Shown here piece after piece: positions 17,729-22,032 of a DNA stretch of 22,032 nt. The notes beneath the pieces were generated by a model. The model was not told the origin of the DNA, did not search any database, and was given only the letters and a program-made list of their open reading frames with translations. Source of the stretch: Asterionellopsis glacialis (Eukaryota; Bacillariophyta; Plagiogrammaphyceae; Rhaphoneidales; Asterionellopsidaceae); NCBI GenBank assembly GCA_014885115.2, contig WKLE02001488.1, forward strand, positions 4,594 to 26,625, in the 5' to 3' direction. Every line of letters begins with the position of its first letter. The stretch's first letter is position 1. The position numbers and the translations under genes were made by a program.

Positions 17729-20700
17729 TTAACCCGCTGTATCCGGAATGGTTGGTGTCGCGTTCTTCCCTGATAGTAATACTTTTGAAATAGCTGGAAC
17801 ACCTTTTTTTTCTGGTGACTTTTCCACAACGTACTTTTTATCCCAATTCATGAAACCACGGCAGCCCTTTGCGCCACAATAGCACTTGATTCGTTTTGAC
17901 TCGTCATATTCGAAGGGGAATTTGTAATCATAACAGAGTTCCTGTCCTGCTTGGATGTCTTTCTTGGCATATATTACAATTCTCTTCGCACCATTGATAG
18001 TTACAATTTGTGTGTAGCAATTTGGTTCGCAACTTGCATTGATGAATCTTGCCACATTTCCCTGCTTTGTGGCATCACACACAGTTTCCCCGTCGATACG
18101 AAACATGTAATCGCTTCCAATCTTTGCTTTTTCGTAAATCTTTTCCCTTTTTTCCGTCACGGCATTTCCGATCAATTCCCCTCTGTATTCAACGATCATG
18201 TCTCCAGCTGAGATTGGTTCATCAGCAAAAACTCCCCATGCATGAATCAGACTCTTGTCAAACCGAAGTTGCTGTTCTCTTCCAGCCAATGCATCCAATC
18301 CAAGACTTGTTGCGCCAATCGCTGCCACATCTTTCATGAGTCTTCGTTGATTGGCCCTTGCTGCCCGTCCACTGGATGCCTTTTTTTCCGTCTTAATTGA
18401 CAGTTTAGTTTGCAATCGTACATTATGCCTGCCACTACCGCGAATTGCATCCCTTCGTTGTGTCGCTCGTTTTTGTATTTCAGAGTCGGCTGATGTAATG
18501 AGCTGTTGGGGTGCACCATTGAATTGTTTCTTTTCTCTATCGTATGCGTATGTTCGAGAGCAAGTCGGTTTAAATACTTGATACTCTTCATCATCAATCG
18601 GTGGCCCATCGGGGATTGCGCCAACTTTGGGAGATTGTTTTGGAGATTTGTTTGTGTTTTGAATCATCTTCTTCCTTTTTTTCTTTTCGGGTCCTTTCGT
18701 TTTCTTGGCACTCTTTGCTTTGTTGGGATCGCCTGCTCCAGTTGTATTCTTTTTCCTATATTGGCGTTTCTTTTGTGAAGTTATGGGTTTAGGTGAAGGC
18801 TCCGCAAGAGTCAAGGTGTTAATAAACTTGTCTGGGAGATGAAAATGGACCTTGGAAGACTTGGATACAACCTTTTTTGCCAACAAAAGTAAATTATTAT
18901 CATTTTGCGTTTCTTCTGACATGGCCGCTTTTTGTCCCCTTCGCATGCTAGATGCAATAGACGTTTGAATTTTGGATTTGCTTGGATTAGTACAAATGTA
19001 GCAGTCGCAGCCATCACACCGTGGCCGAAGTGAGTTGATTCCAGCAGTTCGGATACTTTTCAATAACTGACGGCAATCCTTACACCAGAATTTTTTCGAA
19101 TAGGACTCAGCTTGACATTGAATACAAGTGTCAGAAGAACATGATTTCAGCTTTGATACTAGCCGCGTATTGCGACACCGATGACAGCAATCTGTTGGCT
19201 TGCCGTGCATCTTAGGCGTTTCGGTGTCATCTTTCCCTTCACATCGAAGTGGCAAGAAAATGTCTTTGCCAGCTGAATACGCTTTCCCTATTATAGGGTG
19301 TGTGGCAGTCTCATTTACTCCATCACTGTCACTAGCAGAAATGCGGTCGAAACTACGACTAAGAATTACCAATTCTTCAACTGCAACTTGCACTGTCCAG
19401 AAATTATTCCCCCCAGAGGTCGGTGCAGCTTTACTGTTCTTGTCAGCATCTTCTTTTATTTCTGAATTTTCATGCTTTCCATTGGTATAAATTCTATCTA
19501 ATACTAAAGAGTCATAGTCCTCAAATACTTCGTACGGGCCATGATGAGGCATTCGACCTCCAGCAGTCTGTTCTGGAAGAATCAATCGTCGTAAAGTTAC
19601 AGTTGCCAAAGACCTGCCTTGGTTCGTTGTTGGAGTCGTACTAGCTGCTACTTTTAATACTTCCCCGACAAAGCCAGCGGAAAGAGTGGCAAGAAAGTTA
19701 TTATCATTATTTTGTTCTCCCCCCATATGAGACATCCCCCTAGGAAATAAATCATGATATCTACTCGCCAACCATCGCCAATTCCTTTCTTGTTGTGCCG
19801 AAGAATCATTCCCATCTCCAACATATCGCATTACGGTTGCAACGATATCTTTTTTAATGGTTTTTCTCTTTTTTGCAGTTTTTTTTTGGTCGGTAGTTGA
19901 CGCTGATAGCAGCCGTTTCTTACTACTTTCGCTGCCAGTTGTAGCTACAGAAACACTCTCTTTCATACCTTTTTCATTTGTAGTCGTTGCTGTAGCAACA
20001 GTATCAGATTTTGTGTTTTTTCTTGCATCTTCCGAAACTGCGTTGTTTGTAATTCTTGGTTGTGCTGTTGTTGTTGTTTTTTCTATCGATTTCTCAATAT
20101 CATTTTCATTGCTGTTGCTGAGTTCGTTTTTACATGTAGTGCACAAAGGTATTGGCATTCGTTTACGTATGACCCATCTAGCTATTAAATCGTTTTTATG
20201 GTTGCCATTGGCATCATCATTTGTTGCTGATTCTACAAATACACCCGATATATCTGCTATATTTACTTCAACGCTTACTTTGTGTTTTCCACGGATAATT
20301 TCTTCGAATTTCTTCGATTTCTTTTCCTTTTCGGATAGAGAAGCTGTATCATTGTTCTCTCCATCTATTCGTTGTAAAAATGGCATCGTTTTTAGTGCCC
20401 CTTCATCTACTAATAGCTCGACTCGTTGTGATTGTTGTTGTGTCCGTTGTCGTTTCGTAGCTTTCCGTCTTTCCCACTCTGATGGATAATCTATGAGAGA
20501 TATTATTTCACCCTCTAATATACGTGATATTGCTGTAGATTTTTTTGTTGGTGTTGTTCCCTCTTCCTCGTTTGAATATTTCTTCGATTCTTGTTGTTCT
20601 TTTTCTTGAAGAAGAACTGATTTAGGAAAGCAACATCGTATTCTCTTACCCACTAATGCCAAGCCTTCATCTCTTCCTGGTTGAGGATCAGCCCACACTT

Positions 20701-21217
20701 CAACGTATTCTCTTTGCTCTGCTGATGATAATTTTTGATTATGGCCTATAGGTGATACTGGACGTATTGAATTCCCCTCAGATCGGTATCTTAATGCAAC
20801 AATACACCCGGCCTTTATTCGAAATGGACTATGCTTTTTATTTTTCTTCTTTTTCTTTTTATGGACACTTGCTATTGATGTACGAGTAGCCACTGCCAAT
20901 GCACAATGCGAATCTGTGACAGCAGTAGTAGGCGGTGATAAATTTAATTTCTTTTCTTCCGAGGAACTTTTCCCCAAAGGATTTTTTAAAGTTGCTGTTG
21001 TTGCTGCTGCTGTTTGAATCGAATGCTGTGATTTTTTGGGTTCCGTTGCGCTCACTGAATTACTTGAAGTTGTAGTCCATTTTTTCGTCGAGGGAAAAGA
21101 GCTATCGTCCTTTCTCTTCTTTTTCTTTTTGGCAATTGCGTGACTTTCTCTACTCTTAATGGCACCATTCGATTTATGTAACGATGATGTTGGAGATGGA
21201 ACTACAGTTGGAGACAT
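17729..21217 (-). CDS. SET1/MLL-type histone-lysine N-methyltransferase
   Basis: Intronless; 1162 aa from the ATG at 21217, since the frame extends upstream only by GTG. The C-terminal catalytic unit is clear: SET at about 986-1110 (IHAWGVFADEPI, MIVEYRGELI, YMFRIDGETVCDATKQGNVARFIN, AGQELCYDYKFPFE) and post-SET KCYCGAKGCRGFMN. YDYKFPFE and the post-SET spacing are of the SET1/MLL (COMPASS, H3K4) class; H3K4 specificity is inference from family. The usual NHSC of the SAM pocket reads NASC (1060-1063). At about 675-745 a cluster of some twelve cysteines (CCHRCR, CIQCQ, FWCKDC, CDGCDCYIC) resembles the zf-4CXXC_R1 domain. The N-terminal 600 aa are Lys/Ser/Thr-rich and disordered. They have two more ordered islands (SPFRIKAGCIVALRYRS... 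and LRRLILPEQTAGGRMPHHGP) that could be chromatin-reader folds, but I could not assign them. Lysine-rich runs suggest nuclear location. Confidence 0.88.
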   Translation of the reverse strand: MSPTVVPSPTSSLHKSNGAIKSRESHAIAKKKKKRKDDSSFPSTKKWTTTSSNSVSATEPKKSQHSIQTAAATTATLKNPLGKSSSEEKKLNLSPPTTAVTDSHCALAVATRTSIASVHKKKKKKNKKHSPFRIKAGCIVALRYRSEGNSIRPVSPIGHNQKLSSAEQREYVEVWADPQPGRDEGLALVGKRIRCCFPKSVLLQEKEQQESKKYSNEEEGTTPTKKSTAISRILEGEIISLIDYPSEWERRKATKRQRTQQQSQRVELLVDEGALKTMPFLQRIDGENNDTASLSEKEKKSKKFEEIIRGKHKVSVEVNIADISGVFVESATNDDANGNHKNDLIARWVIRKRMPIPLCTTCKNELSNSNENDIEKSIEKTTTTAQPRITNNAVSEDARKNTKSDTVATATTTNEKGMKESVSVATTGSESSKKRLLSASTTDQKKTAKKRKTIKKDIVATVMRYVGDGNDSSAQQERNWRWLASRYHDLFPRGMSHMGGEQNNDNNFLATLSAGFVGEVLKVAASTTPTTNQGRSLATVTLRRLILPEQTAGGRMPHHGPYEVFEDYDSLVLDRIYTNGKHENSEIKEDADKNSKAAPTSGGNNFWTVQVAVEELVILSRSFDRISASDSDGVNETATHPIIGKAYSAGKDIFLPLRCEGKDDTETPKMHGKPTDCCHRCRNTRLVSKLKSCSSDTCIQCQAESYSKKFWCKDCRQLLKSIRTAGINSLRPRCDGCDCYICTNPSKSKIQTSIASSMRRGQKAAMSEETQNDNNLLLLAKKVVSKSSKVHFHLPDKFINTLTLAEPSPKPITSQKKRQYRKKNTTGAGDPNKAKSAKKTKGPEKKKRKKMIQNTNKSPKQSPKVGAIPDGPPIDDEEYQVFKPTCSRTYAYDREKKQFNGAPQQLITSADSEIQKRATQRRDAIRGSGRHNVRLQTKLSIKTEKKASSGRAARANQRRLMKDVAAIGATSLGLDALAGREQQLRFDKSLIHAWGVFADEPISAGDMIVEYRGELIGNAVTEKREKIYEKAKIGSDYMFRIDGETVCDATKQGNVARFINASCEPNCYTQIVTINGAKRIVIYAKKDIQAGQELCYDYKFPFEYDESKRIKCYCGAKGCRGFMNWDKKYVVEKSPEKKGVPAISKVLLSGKNATPTIPDTAG

Positions 21218-21770
21218 ACTATCTCTCACTCACAACGACTCTCTTTCTACTGCACATGCATAGAGATCTTCCAATAAGGGTACAATACGAAGCCACGGTA
21301 TGATGAAATGAGAACCTTCAAATAGTGTCGTGTGTGTCGTGGTCAATCAAATATTTCCATGTATTTTATTAGTTTTTCTTGAAGGTATTGTACCTCCAGA
21401 CCTTGTACCTACCCTCACCTTAACGCACGTTTACGAAAGCCACAACCAAATGACGATCTTCTTCGTACTAATACCGTCTATGATTCGTCTTTCTCCTGAT
21501 GCTTGCACTCAGTCTTTCGGATCGGTCTCAAAGGGTATATGGAGTGTTGTAGTTGCGTTGTGAAATCATTGCTCCAAAAAATACAGAGGACCCACTCCTT
21601 GACAGAATTTTTGAAATATACCATAATAACTGTAGGTCCTCCTTTCTCCTGGGACTACGTTTAGTCGGTTGAAATGAGATTCCACCTACCAGGCTCTACA
21701 ACGATGACCGTGTATGTACATCTAAGTAGACCTGGTACAGTCTGTTTTTTGTCCTATACTCACAAAACGC
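21218..21770. other. Upstream region of the SET gene
   Basis: No gene was recognised in these 553 bp between the SET gene start and the 3' end of the next gene. It should contain the SET promoter. GTACC-rich words (TTGTACC at about 21387 and 21402, and CCTGGTACAG at 21730-21739) echo the motif family seen near the dehydrogenase pair. Confidence 0.45.
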
Positions 21771-22031
21771 TCACGATACCACGGAAAAATGGTTTATTTG
21801 AACCAATGATGTGGCTTTAACATACGAAGCTAAATCATTTACAAAAAAATAATCTATTTCGATGTCAGAATCATCTTGTTCTAGGTCAACAATTGATGCA
21901 TCATCAACATCAATTACTTCAGTGTCAATGTTTAATTCATTATGATTCTCATCATCTATAGAAGTGAGATCAATAATATTTGCAACTTGAAACAACTTCC
22001 CTCTATGTTGTTCAACCAGCAGATTGCCACT
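21771..22031 (-). CDS. 3' end of an acidic protein with SUMO-interaction-like motifs (partial)
   Basis: The frame is open from the window edge to a TGA at 21771, giving the last 86 residues of a protein whose start lies beyond the window. The visible part runs from GNLLVEQHRGKLFQVAN to three acidic-hydrophobic motifs: NIIDLTSIDD, TEVIDVDDAS and IVDLEQDDSDIEID. It ends with a short mixed tail. IIDLT and VIDVD fit the SUMO-interaction consensus (V/I-x-V/I-D/E-rich). The protein family is not recognisable. It could also be an exon rather than the true C terminus, or a fortuitous frame; the strongly biased composition argues for real coding. Confidence 0.5.
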   Translation of the reverse strand, partial: SGNLLVEQHRGKLFQVANIIDLTSIDDENHNELNIDTEVIDVDDASIVDLEQDDSDIEIDYFFVNDLASYVKATSLVQINHFSVVS

Positions 22032-22032
22032 A

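Noticed and set aside
19857..20489. 210-aa hydrophobic plus-strand frame
   Set aside because: Antisense shadow of the Lys/Ser/Thr-rich N-terminal part of the SET gene; no independent evidence.

Overview
The window looks like nuclear DNA of a photosynthetic stramenopile, most likely a pennate diatom. Four things point there: short GT-AG introns of about 74 to 109 nt; a secretory signal peptide ending in the diatom plastid-type SSA/FP motif on a PAP/fibrillin-like protein; a homologue of the topoisomerase VI subunit RHL1 (plant/algal type); and closely packed genes in divergent and convergent pairs. It contains no prokaryotic operon structure, no CRISPR array and no complete transposon. Species assignment is inference.

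Left part (1-8,550). A peroxisomal RING protein (PEX12, minus strand), a tRNA-Val(CAC), and a mitochondrial-type DUF185/MidA methyltransferase (NDUFAF7-like, one 99-nt intron). Convergent to the latter is a large RHL1-like protein. RHL1 shares a 462-bp divergent promoter with a MutY adenine glycosylase. That promoter holds a perfect 20-bp palindrome flanked by E2F-like and CCAAT-like sites, so two genome-maintenance genes may be co-regulated.

Middle part (8,550-13,350). Two tandem paralogues of a Gfo/Idh/MocA-type dihydrodiol/xylose dehydrogenase, both on the minus strand. I reconstructed five exons (421 aa) for the first and four exons (406 aa) for the second. They share three intron positions exactly and differ by one precise intron presence/absence. 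The 1.7-kb spacer is rich in unusual DNA: an array of TACCWGGTA palindromes with 55-bp spacing, a long imperfect inverted repeat and a short direct repeat.

Right part (13,350-22,032). A tiny two-exon gene for a Ser/Tyr/Asn/Gly-rich 75-aa protein; a divergent pair of probably plastid-targeted proteins (an unknown single-span membrane protein and a fibrillin); a large SET1/MLL-like histone methyltransferase with a Cys-rich zinc module; and the 3' end of an acidic protein with SUMO-interaction-like motifs that runs off the window.

No single new system stands out. The strongest novelties are inside known families: a PCNA-binding-like motif and altered Fe-S ligands in MutY, repeated SUMO-motif modules in RHL1, loss of the usual catalytic Asp in both dehydrogenases, an NHSC-to-NASC change in the SET domain, and the TACCWGGTA array.
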